Shown here piece by piece: positions 1 to 7,806 of a stretch of DNA of 13,186 nt (positions are counted from its first letter, which is position 1; the number at the start of each line of letters is the position of its first letter). The stretch is from JANQTF01 sp036835375 (GTDB lineage Bacteria; Bacteroidota; Bacteroidia; J057). A program made the position numbers and the translations under genes. The notes under the pieces are model-generated. The model ran no database searches. It had not been told where the DNA came from and saw only the letters and a list, made by a program, of their open reading frames with translations. The DNA lies in contig DAITMB010000131.1 in assembly GCA_036835375.1 (NCBI GenBank), positions 1-13,186 of the forward strand, read 5' to 3'.

Positions 1-497
1 CCTTTTTCGTCTTCCAAAATGAGGTTGCTAGGGCCATTCATTTTGACATACAGTTTGGAACCAGCAGCAGTGGTGAGTGTGGCTTTGCCATCTCCGGCTC
101 TTACTAATCTCGCCAATTCTTTCATGTCAAGATTTCCAGGCACCACGTGGTAGGTGAGGATTTTCGCCAAAGTTTCCTTGTTTTCTGGCTTCAGCAAGTT
201 GTCCACGGTTCCTTCTGGAAGATTTTCAAAGGCATCGTTGACTGGTGCAAACACAGTAAATGGGCCATCTCCCTGGAGCACTTCTACCAAGCCAGCGGCT
301 TTGACAGCGGCGACAAGGGTGCTGTGAGACTTAGAGTTGAGCGCATTGCTGACGATGTCTTTTTCAGCATACATGGCTTCACCGCCTACCATGACGGTGG
401 GAGATTCTCCACGGGTTTTCACTTTGTCTTGAGCAAAGCCAAGGCTGAGTGTAAGGGGGAGAATGAGGAGGAGGGCAAGCAATTGTGGCGTTTTCAT
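1..497 (-). CDS. Secreted fasciclin (FAS1) domain protein, 3' end beyond window
   Basis: This open frame has no stop before the left edge, so the protein is partial (about 165 residues visible). It begins MKTPQLLALLLILPLTLSLG and has a clear signal peptide, with likely cleavage after FA22. From about residue 48 it matches a FAS1 domain: the first conserved block is GPFTVFAPVNDAFENLP (residues 78-94) and the second is ILTYHVVPG (113-121). The missing part should hold the end of the domain. FAS1 domains are extracellular adhesion or ligand-binding modules of about 140 residues; in bacteria they are often secreted and their ligands are mostly unknown. The ATG at 495-497 is chosen because the signal peptide starts directly there. 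It is preceded by an A/T-rich leader without a Shine-Dalgarno sequence. It is transcribed alone, away from the long intergenic region at 498-1002. Family assignment is secure; the biological role is not. Confidence 0.9.
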   Translation of the reverse strand, partial: MKTPQLLALLLILPLTLSLGFAQDKVKTRGESPTVMVGGEAMYAEKDIVSNALNSKSHSTLVAAVKAAGLVEVLQGDGPFTVFAPVNDAFENLPEGTVDNLLKPENKETLAKILTYHVVPGNLDMKELARLVRAGDGKATLTTAAGSKLYVKMNGPSNLILEDEK

Positions 498-550
498 TTA
501 GAAAGAAAGTTAATAAAATGGTGATGATAATTTGTCGAATTTGAAAATTC

Positions 551-598
551 CGTAGATCGAAAACCCAGAGGGCTTTTTCAATTGACAAACGATCTACG
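551..598. repeat. Perfect 9-bp inverted repeat upstream of the fasciclin gene
   Basis: CGTAGATCG (551-559) and CGATCTACG (590-598) are exact reverse complements separated by 30 bases. The spacer holds a mini-hairpin (CCC AGA GGG followed by a C and five T) on the plus strand. The repeat lies 54-101 bases upstream of the fasciclin start, so it could be a two-site operator or a leader structure. The geometry is seen; the function is a guess. Confidence 0.45.
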
Positions 599-668
599 AG
601 TGGCCTGCTATCTTGGATGAAAGATGGTCAAATAAAAAAATTTTGTAAGTCTTAGTCGGAATTGACAA

Positions 669-700
669 GATCCCATGGGCTTGAGAAAAGCTCATGGATC
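669..700. repeat. Imperfect 13-bp hairpin in intergenic region
   Basis: GATCCCATGGGCTT (669-682) pairs with AAGCTCATGGATC (688-700) with one bulged C and one G-U pair, around a 5-base loop. Neither strand has a T-run directly after the stem, so it does not look like a simple Rho-independent terminator. It could be an RNA structure in the fasciclin leader or a binding site. Confidence 0.4.
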
Positions 701-988
701 CTTTCCTTCACCGTCGTGCATGGCGAGATTTTTCAAAGAGTCAACGATAGGGATACAGTGGACTCTCTATCGAATCGCAGATCTTCTAACTCAGATGGCA
801 TCATGTAACAATACCTGCTATTGGCAAATGAGGGAGGGGTGTTACTGGTTGTGATCTGAATTGCATCAAGATGACGCTAGAAACCGGCATCTTTTATAAG
901 GTTGCGGGAAGATGAGACGCTCGGCAATTTTCCTATTACAAGGAATGGCTCAAGGTTGCCCCTCCCCAACTTTGCGATGCGTCGATCC

Positions 989-1043
989 AAATACACACAA
1001 AAGACTCCTTTCCAAGCCTGTTGCGAGGACTTGGAAAGGAGTC
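989..1043 (-). terminator. Rho-independent terminator of the lipoprotein gene
   Basis: A perfect 14-bp inverted repeat, GACTCCTTTCCAAG (1003-1016) with CTTGGAAAGGAGTC (1030-1043), encloses a 13-base loop. Read on the minus strand, the stem is followed by the T-rich tail TTTTGTGTGTATTT. It lies 31 bases after the stop codon of the gene ending at 1074, as expected for its terminator. Confidence 0.8.
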
Positions 1044-1073
1044 GTGATCAGTTCATCAATCAAAAAGCTGACC

Positions 1074-2231
1074 TCAGGGAATGGCGTTGAACATCAACAT
1101 GGCCATTTCTTCCAGCGCTTCGCCATGGCCTGCGGCATTTGCCAGTAAAATGACGCCCAGCTTACGCGAGGGATCAAAGCAGGAGAGGGTGGTGTATCCG
1201 AGTTCTTCCCCGCCGCTCACCAAGACTTGCCTTCCAGCAAGCGAGTCATATCGCCAGCCCAGCGCTTGGTCGGCACTGGTGCCGGGAAACTGGACTTCGC
1301 GGAGGGTCTGATTTTCGGTCGCGCTGAAAAAACGCTGGTCGCCAAAAGCGCCTTCCTGGACAAGCGCACGCCACAAGCGCGAACTGCTGCGAAGATTGAC
1401 CCGAAGCAATCCTGCGGGATACATGGGGTAGCTGTACAAGCTCTGCGCGGTCAAATCACCACCAATGACGCGGTGTGGAATGGCTACATTGCCGGGGTCG
1501 GGCAAGTTGCTGAGAAACCAGCTATCGGACGAAAATCCGAGTTTGGCGAATAGATTCGTTTCGCACCACACGGAGAAAGGAACTTTCGCTACGGATTCTA
1601 CGACGTGTGCAGCTAGGGCAATGGCTACTGCCGAGTAGCGCAGCACTTTCCCTGGCCGCTGGGCGTCAAAATTTGACGGGGCGTAGAGTGCTCCCCCCGG
1701 AATGAGGTAGCTCGCAAAGAAATCCCGGAGTTTTCCATCATGGTCTCCTGCGGTGACCAGCGCGGCGAGCTTCAACGAGTCGTCACGGATGGAGGATACC
1801 TGTGAAAGCAACATACGAAGGGAAATGGTCGCTTGTGGAAAAACGGGGTGAAGCAGATCCCAATCGAGGTATTCATTGACATGTGCATCCAAATCGACCT
1901 TCCCTTCATTGGCGAGTTGAAGCACAGCAATTGTGGTGACCATTGCTGAGAGAGGTCCAGCTGTGAACCGGGTTTCGCGATTGACTGCTCTGTCACCGTT
2001 GGCCGAGACAACCCCAAAATAGTCCTCGTAGGTGAGATGTTCGCCCTCCACGATACCAACTGCAAGCCCTGGGATTTCCGCTGAAGTTCTCAGAAACTCT
2101 ATCGGTTCCCTCAACTGAGCCTCAAAAGGAGATTCAGGAACTGGCGGAGACGGGGGAATAGGTGTGGGAATGTCCTCACAGGCGAAAAGCCCGAACAGGA
2201 GGAAGAGTAAGGCGGTAAAACGTGGCTTCAT
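1074..2231 (-). CDS. Lipoprotein with serine beta-lactamase/PBP-like fold, catalytic motifs lost
   Basis: A 385-residue protein with a lipoprotein signal: hydrophobic stretch 5-17, then LFAC with Cys18 as the lipidation site. The acidic ED after the cysteine is a feature linked to surface export of lipoproteins in Bacteroidota. A proline-rich linker follows (21-35). Residues about 45-383 align with the beta-lactamase-related serine hydrolase family (Pfam Beta-lactamase, class C/EstB/PBP-like). The catalytic motifs are degraded. The SxxK position reads PLSA (93-96), where the homologue at 10212-12098 has SLSK. The YxN motif reads YSA (199-201). The HxG motif reads VSGG (338-341). The LLxHTSG block reads LLSQVSSI (141-148). 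Fold anchors such as IAVLQLANEGKVDLD and PAGLLRVNLR remain, and the frame is intact over the full domain. I infer a non-catalytic, perhaps binding, paralogue rather than a pseudogene. It has its own terminator and sits downstream of the giant adhesin on the same strand. Confidence 0.85.
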   Translation of the reverse strand: MKPRFTALLFLLFGLFACEDIPTPIPPSPPVPESPFEAQLREPIEFLRTSAEIPGLAVGIVEGEHLTYEDYFGVVSANGDRAVNRETRFTAGPLSAMVTTIAVLQLANEGKVDLDAHVNEYLDWDLLHPVFPQATISLRMLLSQVSSIRDDSLKLAALVTAGDHDGKLRDFFASYLIPGGALYAPSNFDAQRPGKVLRYSAVAIALAAHVVESVAKVPFSVWCETNLFAKLGFSSDSWFLSNLPDPGNVAIPHRVIGGDLTAQSLYSYPMYPAGLLRVNLRSSSRLWRALVQEGAFGDQRFFSATENQTLREVQFPGTSADQALGWRYDSLAGRQVLVSGGEELGYTTLSCFDPSRKLGVILLANAAGHGEALEEMAMLMFNAIP

Positions 2232-2265
2232 ACAAGGTAGAGGTCAATGAATGATTCATACCCTC

Positions 2266-2296
2266 TAAAACTACGGAATTCCGTGAAAAAAAACAG
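2266..2296 (-). promoter_or_regulatory. Candidate promoter with 12-bp palindrome for the lipoprotein gene
   Basis: Only 54 bases lie between the upstream terminator's T-run and the ATG at 2231. On the minus strand TAGTTTTA (2266-2273) differs by one base from the Bacteroidota -7 element TAnnTTTG. A weak CTG lies about 20 bases upstream. The perfect 12-bp palindrome ACGGAATTCCGT (2273-2284) abuts the -7 element inside the spacer, where a repressor could act. The palindrome is certain; the promoter call rests on one weak box. Confidence 0.3.
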
Positions 2297-2315
2297 TCGG
2301 CCCTTGCGGGCCGAC
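2286..2315 (-). terminator. Rho-independent terminator of the giant surface protein gene
   Basis: GTCGGCCC (2296-2303) and GGGCCGAC (2308-2315) form a perfect 8-bp GC-rich stem, with the tetraloop GCAA (GNRA type) on the minus strand. It is followed after two bases by eight T (A2286-A2293 on the plus strand). It begins 29 bases after the stop of the gene ending at 2344 and should separate it from the lipoprotein gene downstream. Confidence 0.92.
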
Positions 2316-2343
2316 CTCCTTACCAAAACCTCAACACGAAAAA

Positions 2344-5300
2344 TTACCATTTCATTACGGAAGCCCTCAGGCGAGGTTCTCCTAATGTACTGAATTCCAA
2401 GACATAATACCCAGCACTTTCTGAGTTCATGGAAAAATTTAATGTATTATAGCCTGGAATCAATTCTAGGAATACTTGCCTAACCAGCCTTCCGTCAATG
2501 TGATACAAACTGCAGGCCACTTTTTTGGCAGTCGGGGACCATATCTGCGCGTTGACCGATTCATCCACAGGAAGTGGAAATACTTTCGCCAATCGCCATG
2601 TCTGCTCCGCAAAAAGGACTCCTTCCACAATTGCAGAGTAGTACACCAGATGATCGGCGTCTTCTCCTCGGAGTCGATACTGATACCTTGATTGTACCCC
2701 TACTTCCTGATCGAGATATTCGCCCTCCCACTGATCATGGGTCACGGACTGAAGGAAAAAAAACGCTCCTGCTTCGGTAGATTTCTCCAGGGTTAAAGTT
2801 GTCAATTCGGGTCCTTGGTCCAATTCCCACTGAATCAGAAGGCCATCAGATGTGGGGCGCACGCCCAACTCCCAGTCCCAGGATGACAGCGCGCACACAG
2901 GACCCAACGTGAGGGGCAACATCACGTCGCAGCCATTCACTCCCGATACTTCTACCAAATAGGAGCCCGGACTAAGATTCGTGGCGGTAGGACCATTTTG
3001 GGGTGGAAAGGTCTGCCAAGAGTAGGTGACGCTTCCGCCGCCTCCGCTGGACCCTACTGTGACACTTCCATCCGAAGCGGTGCAGGAACTCGCATCGGTC
3101 GTTGATACAAGAAATGCATTGATAGGAGACTGCGGGCCTGGGATGACGACGCTAAGGGTATCGGGGCAGCCGTGTTGATCTAGTACGGTGACCTGATAGG
3201 TCTGCGCCTCCAATCCAGTTGCTGTGGCAAGCGATTGGGCTGGGGAAGTATTCCAGAGATAGGCATAAGGACCTGTTCCGCCAGAAGCATTGACGGTAGC
3301 CGTTCCAAAGGCGTTGCAGTCAGGATCGCTCTGGGTCAGCACGGCCAGATTGATGGCAGGAGGCTCCGGGACGATCACCGAAATACTGGTTTCGCAGCCA
3401 GTTCCGGCTTCTGTCGCGGTCATTGTGTAAGTGCCGCCAGGAATTCCAGTGACGGAGGCGCCCGTGCCCACATTCGGACTCCAAGCGTAGGAGAGTGGTT
3501 GAGAATGGCCCGTCACTACAACCGTGGCAGCGCCATCTGTACCACCAAAGCAGCTCGCCTCTTGCGTAGAAGCCACATAGGCATCCAGCGATCCTGGCGT
3601 CTGGCCCAGATACAGTTCTGTCGAATCCTCGCAGCCCGAGACCTGATCAGTCACCAAGACAGAAAGAAGTCCAGGTCCAAGCGAAGATAGGGTTGGACCA
3701 TTCACAGCGGGATATCCTGCCCATTCATACTGATACGTGCCGCTTCCGCCTGCAACTGCAAGCGTCACGCTGCCATTGGGCAAACAATTAGCGTCGGTGA
3801 TGGTCGGGGAAAGGTCAAGGGATTCTACATTCACATGGACCGAGGCAGTGTCGTAGCAAGTGCTGCCTGCATTGAGTGCCGTGACGTGGTATGTGATGCT
3901 ACTGGAAGGATTTGCTTGCACGGTAGGACCGCTCGTACCGCTCAGGCCCTGCACAGGAGACCATTGGTATTGCGCGCCACCACTGGCCCAAAGTGGGATG
4001 CCGCCTGTACCTTGGCAGAAGGACGCATCGGGGGAAAGCACCAGCGCTGGGATGGGATCCACGATGAGCAAAATTGTGTCCGGGATCGACATTCCGCAGC
4101 AATCATTTTCGTAGCGGAGTTGAATGTGAAAGGTATCGATGGTCTGAAATAATAGGTTGTTGAGGGAGGCGTAGGCAGTTCCTATGACGGCGTTAGGGGT
4201 TGTGGCCCCGTCGAAGTCCCAGTGATAGATGTAGCCAGTGCCTGCATTGAGCGCAGCAAAGTCTAAAGTCGCCCCTTGGCAGACCCGATACGTGCCATTG
4301 ATGAGGGGTGCGGTAGTCGTTGCGATAGGAATATCTGCCCCGGCCTGCCGGATGTCTAGAAAATCTTTGTATAGCTGTCCGTTGACAGTGACACTCTGCT
4401 TTCCCGTGTTGGAAAATTGCGTGGTCACAACCGTGCCCGTCTGTGCAGAAGGGACCGCGCTGGCTCCAAAATTCCAGTTGGCATTCACGGGTCCGGTAAA
4501 CGCCACGGGCGTTCCTGCACAGGCTACATTTTCCGCGCGAATCACAGGTTGAGCCGCCAGATTGAAATTGGTTTCCAGTAGGGTAGGAGGGGTTCCGCTC
4601 TCGAGGTGAAAGCCAGCGCTGAGTCCAGGCTGTCCTGTACCCCCATTCCCGCCGTTGCCTCCCTTTCCGCCGTCTCCTCCCACCCCACCAAAGCCTACTT
4701 CCAGCAAAAACGTCATCTCGCCCCCCATGCCCAAACCTCCCTGGCCGCCTGTGCCGCCGAGTCCTGCACTTCCTCCAAGGCCTGCGTTCCCGGCAAGCAA
4801 ATAGCAATCGTCGATGATGCTATTGGCCCCATTAGCCGTAGCATAAATTCCAAAAGATCCACCTCCGCCATATCCACCCGTGCCGCCTTGCCCGCCTTGG
4901 CCGCCTCCTCCACCACTACCGCCCCCGCCGCCAGCTCCCTGAATAAAAGCTGGAGATTGGCCGCCTCCGCCTCCAGCACCGCCACCACCCGCACCGCCAC
5001 CGCCATCTTGTCCATCTCCACCCTTGAGGGGCGTCCACCAACCTGCGATGTGTGCACCGGCCAGTCCGGCAGCACCAGCATTCCCATTTGCGCCGTCTTG
5101 GCCATCGGTGCCATTGCCCCCATCCTTGCCAGGATTGCCGAAGTTGCCGCCAGTTCCCGCNNNNNNNNNNNNNNNNNNNNNNNNNNNNNNNNNNNNNNNN
5201 NNNNNNNNNNNNNNNNNNNNNNNNNNNNNNNNNNNNNNNNNNNNNNNNNNNNNNNNNNNNGTTGTCGGCTCCTTTTGTGCCAATTTGTCCCGCCTGACCT

Positions 5301-7432
5301 GTGAGGCCATTGCCTCCATTCACCCCATTCGTTCCATTGGCGGCATTTCCGGGAAGCACTTGTACCCGCACGATCTCGTAATCGCTACAATTTGAAAGGT
5401 AGATTCCAAAAGTGGACATGCCCGGAAGGGTCGCATTTGCTGTGGAGACGGTGAGATCTTGAAGGCGAAACTGAGCAGCGTTGCTGATTTCTATTGCTAC
5501 CAGACGCTGCGCATTCGGAGCGCCTTGCGGGTTGGAAGCAGAGCGCACGATGCGCGTAGCGCCCGCCTGGCTGGTTTTTCGCCAAGAATCCAATCGGATA
5601 TAGCCTCCTTCCAGCACAATATTTCCTAGCGTGTCGGTGATGGGTGTATGGATCAGGTATTGTCCAGTGTCCATTTTGATGAGAAGGTTTGTGCAAGAAG
5701 CCAAAGCCAGAATGGAGACCAAATCAGCAGGATCCGCCGCCGTGCCAGCGCCTGTAGCGCCAGGACTGACATAGAGGACTTCACAGGAATTGGCACCTGG
5801 CACATTCACGTTGACAGTAGTCTGTGCCGTCTTTTGGCAGCCATCGGCATTGGTCGCTGTCACGATGTAGGTCGTTGTTGTGAGGGGAGCAGGTTGTATG
5901 GAAGGGCCTGTTCCACCAGTGGACCATGTCAGGCTGGTGGCCGTGAGAGAATTGGCGCTAAGGGAGACAGGAGTTCCTGGGCAAGCGTAGGAAACTGCAG
6001 GAGAAACAGATACGGAAGGAGCAGGAAGAATCGAGACACTGGTACTTGCCTGAGCAACACATCCGTCAGGAAATACGGCGGATACGGTGTAGCTGGTAGG
6101 CGCGGAAGGCTTGGCCCAAATACTGGTACCCACCGTTTGGTTCAGTCCTGTGGAGGGAGTCCAGTTAAAAGAAATCGCGCCTGCTGCGGCGGCGCTCAGT
6201 TGGACCGAATCGCCCAGACAGATTGCCACATTCGGGCTGATGGTCACATTGCTCAGAAATGGCGTGACCTCAATGGTAAATGCGTAGGTCGCTGCACCTT
6301 GTAGAGGACAGTTGTCGTCTTCCACCGTCACAGTAAAAAAGTGCAGCCCCACGTCGCTGGAAGTAGGGGTCCAGCAAAATGTCCCTGTGGGGGTGAGGCT
6401 TCCATTGTTGGCGACGCTAAAAGTGCCCCCCGAGATCCCTGCATTCCAGCTCGCTGTGACCTGGTCCAGATCCGGGTCGCTCATGAGGATATCGAAGCAC
6501 GTGTTGGCACCGACGCACAATTCTAAATCGAACACGGCGGCATTGCCATTGACTCCGGTGGCAACTGGCGGGGTGTTGCTACAATTGGTGACGCTGAACT
6601 GCATGTCACGAACGGTCTCCCCAATTTTAACTCCTCCTCGGTATTCTTCGACTTTGACACAAATGACGCCGATCTGAATTTGGTTTGGCGTGAAGGTAAT
6701 GGTGCCATTGATGGGATTCACGGAGACGCCTGCTGTCGTCGCGAGGGGTGTCACAGCCGAAAACCCAGCAGCATATCCCACAGGGGCGGTCAAATTTTGG
6801 AAACAATTTCCGAGCGAAAACACCAGCGAATCCCCATCCGGATCTGTGACGCCATGATTGTAAATCACAGGCTCGTCGATGCAGACAATCGGCGTGGGGA
6901 TGTTGGTGAACACCGGGGAGCTATTACACGGGGTAACGAGATTGTTGAGTCTGGCGGTGATGAAGATGGATTGATTGGCGGGCGTGTTGAGGGTCGTGAT
7001 CGCTGCATTTCGGCAGCAATTACTCCAACTCAAGACCCAGTCTGCTCCACACCCCACGGGCAGGGACAAGATGGCTTTGTAGGTGTATTGTTGGATGCCG
7101 AAATTCACGGCACTCGTGCCTCCCACGCAAGCACTGATCAAGGAAGGGCACAGGGGCGTCACATCTTGGGGTGGCGCAGGCTGGGTGAGGAGCAATTGGA
7201 AACTAGATCCGCAGGTGGCAGAGGACACTTGGAGGTAGTCATTCACGCCCGGAGTAATTCCCTTGCAATCCCTAAAAAATGTCAAAATCGCTTCGTATTG
7301 CCCGGGGGCAATGCAGCGGTAGGTAATGTCGGCTCCCATGCCATGGGTAGCCCAAGCGCTTGTGGCATTGAATAGCGCCCCCAACAGGCAGATTCCTCCC
7401 AACAGGTGGGCGGAAAAATTCCGGATCTTCAT
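2344..7432 (-). CDS. Giant T9SS-exported surface protein: Ig/PKD-like, glycine-rich beta-helix, four SprB repeats, sorting domain (interrupted by N gap)
   Basis: I read one gene, 724 residues before and 938 after the 100-N gap. The start at 7430-7432 is chosen because MKIRNFSAHL opens a signal peptide cleaved near A28; an upstream in-frame ATG at 7468 would only add 12 unlikely residues. Order of parts in the first half: the Bacteroidota adhesin N-module beginning THGMGADITYRC (29-40); Ig/cadherin-like domain (about 288-390, with CWTPTSSDVG); two PKD/Ig-like domains (393-470 and 471-545); and a right-handed beta-helix from about 550. This helix is interrupted by collagen-like Gly-X-Y and GGxG tracts. 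After the gap the glycine-rich region ends near 4621. It is followed by PKD/Ig-like domains (about 4540-3820), four SprB repeats (3813-2902), an FN3-like segment and a C-terminal T9SS type A sorting domain (about 2586-2344, VFPLPVDESVN...SVMKW). Such proteins are secreted by T9SS and anchored on the outer surface, often for adhesion or gliding; the binding target is unknown. No CHU_C-type C-terminus is present. Confidence 0.88.
2902..3813 (-). repeat. Four tandem SprB-type repeats in the surface protein
   Basis: Four modules of about 70-78 residues follow each other, at about 3813-3604, 3597-3364, 3357-3127 and 3123-2902. Each has the pattern of a Cys near the start, then NGSVTL/DGAATV/FGTATV/DGSVTV, a GGSGTYQYEW-like strand ending in W, a GP.TxxL.PG.Y turn, then a V.D..GC motif before a final strand. 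Divergence between copies is high at protein level, so they are old duplications and unlikely to recombine. SprB repeats are named after the gliding adhesin SprB of Flavobacterium johnsoniae. Confidence 0.8.
4621..5335 (-). repeat. Collagen-like and glycine-rich low-complexity tract (with gap inside)
   Basis: Before the gap eight perfect Gly-X-Y triplets run from 5335 to 5264 (GTN GVN GGN GLT GQA GQI GTK GAD). After it twelve more run from 5157 to 5050 (GTG GNF GNP GKD GGN GTD and so on). Then the sequence turns into GGxG and poly-glycine runs (about 5020-4865) and GGLGG/GGNGG runs (about 4795-4625). The second and third tracts are separated by a short beta-helix-like segment, FGIYATANGANSIIDDC, at 4854-4780. 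The coding strand is very G-rich. Low complexity and high GC explain why the assembly broke here. Confidence 0.85.
5161..5260. other. Assembly gap, 100 N placeholder
   Basis: Exactly 100 undetermined bases inside the glycine-rich part of the surface protein gene. On the minus strand the left part ends with a complete codon at 5261 (..GAD N) and the right part resumes with a complete codon at 5160 (A GTG..). A single intact gene therefore needs a true gap length divisible by three; 100 is not, so it is a placeholder of unknown real size. Translating through the N gives a spurious frame after the gap. Confidence 0.97.
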
Positions 7433-7706
7433 AATTAGCAGTTCATAAATGATCCTTCGCCGTTCCAATGAAAGGCGATGGAGGTGAATGCAAATGATCC
7501 GTGTTGGGAAAGCAGACCTTCGCTAGGGAAAAGCAGGACTGCGTCTTGACGAAGACAGGCAGAAGTTGAGAAACTTCGCGGAAAAAATCAATTATTCTTC
7601 AGGAAATTTGATCTTTTGTTCTACTTTTTATCGAAAAACAATAACAAGAGGAGCGGTTCGTTTTTTAAGATTTTTTTTGGAACGATGCCTTGGAGGAAAG
7701 ACAGAG
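7433..7706. other. Leader region of the giant surface protein gene
   Basis: About 270 bases lie between the terminator after atpC and the start of the surface protein, and hold no supported gene. On the minus strand the part near 7600-7680 is very A/T-rich, as expected around a promoter, but no clear TTTG/TAnnTTTG pair was found. The 9-base direct repeat AAATGATCC occurs at 7447-7455 and 7492-7500. A small hairpin (GAAGTT/AACTTC) lies near 7562-7578. A 73-residue plus-strand frame across here resembles nothing and runs through the terminator. Confidence 0.5.
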
Positions 7707-7737
7707 AAGGCTGATTTCTCCGAGAGAAATCAGCCTT
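7707..7737 (-). terminator. Hairpin terminator after atpDC
   Basis: AAGGCTGATTTCTC (7707-7720) and GAGAAATCAGCCTT (7724-7737) form a perfect 14-bp stem with a 3-base loop, 69 bases beyond the atpC stop codon. On the minus strand it is followed by the pyrimidine-rich CTCTGTCTTTCC rather than a clean T-run. It most likely ends the atpDC transcript. Its position between two genes on the same strand supports this, though the weak T-tract leaves some doubt. Confidence 0.7.
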
Positions 7738-7806
7738 ACTACAACAAACAAACAATGCTAGAAAAAGATGGTAGCGAGAAGAAATGAGGGAGGGTCACTT
7801 GCGCTA

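Larger units (their letters stand above)
498..1002. other. Intergenic region without a supported gene
   Basis: About 500 bp separate the fasciclin start from the terminator of the next gene. Open frames here are short, overlap the terminator and resemble no protein family. The stretch must hold the promoter of the fasciclin gene, but I could not find a convincing Bacteroidota -33/-7 pair. It contains two inverted repeats (551-598 and 669-700) and the 9-base direct repeat AATTGACAA at 580-588 and 660-668. No tRNA-like fold was seen. Confidence 0.6.

Noticed and set aside
582..667. TTGACA at 582-587 and 662-667 as sigma-70 -35 boxes
   Set aside because: No -10 box at a suitable distance, and the Bacteroidota housekeeping sigma factor does not use this consensus.
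4193..4807. 204-residue minus-strand frame rich in Arg and Trp
   Set aside because: An out-of-frame reading of the glycine-rich coding strand; no start context or homology.
4916..5160. Tail of the upstream adhesin frame after the N gap
   Set aside because: Artefact of reading through 100 N, which shifts the frame by one; the genuine frame continues as the sequence starting AGTGGNFG at 5160.
4606..5304. 232-residue plus-strand open frame
   Set aside because: It is antisense to the glycine-rich tract and runs through the N gap; its composition (Ala, Ser, Thr, Pro rich) only mirrors the glycine codons.
5648..6304. 218-residue plus-strand open frame
   Set aside because: Antisense to the PKD/Ig-like domains; no recognisable motif.
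6680..7375. 231-residue plus-strand open frame
   Set aside because: Antisense to the adhesin N-terminal module, which has clear protein homology on the minus strand.
7566..7787. 73-residue plus-strand open frame
   Set aside because: It crosses the terminator hairpin of atpDC and has no family resemblance.
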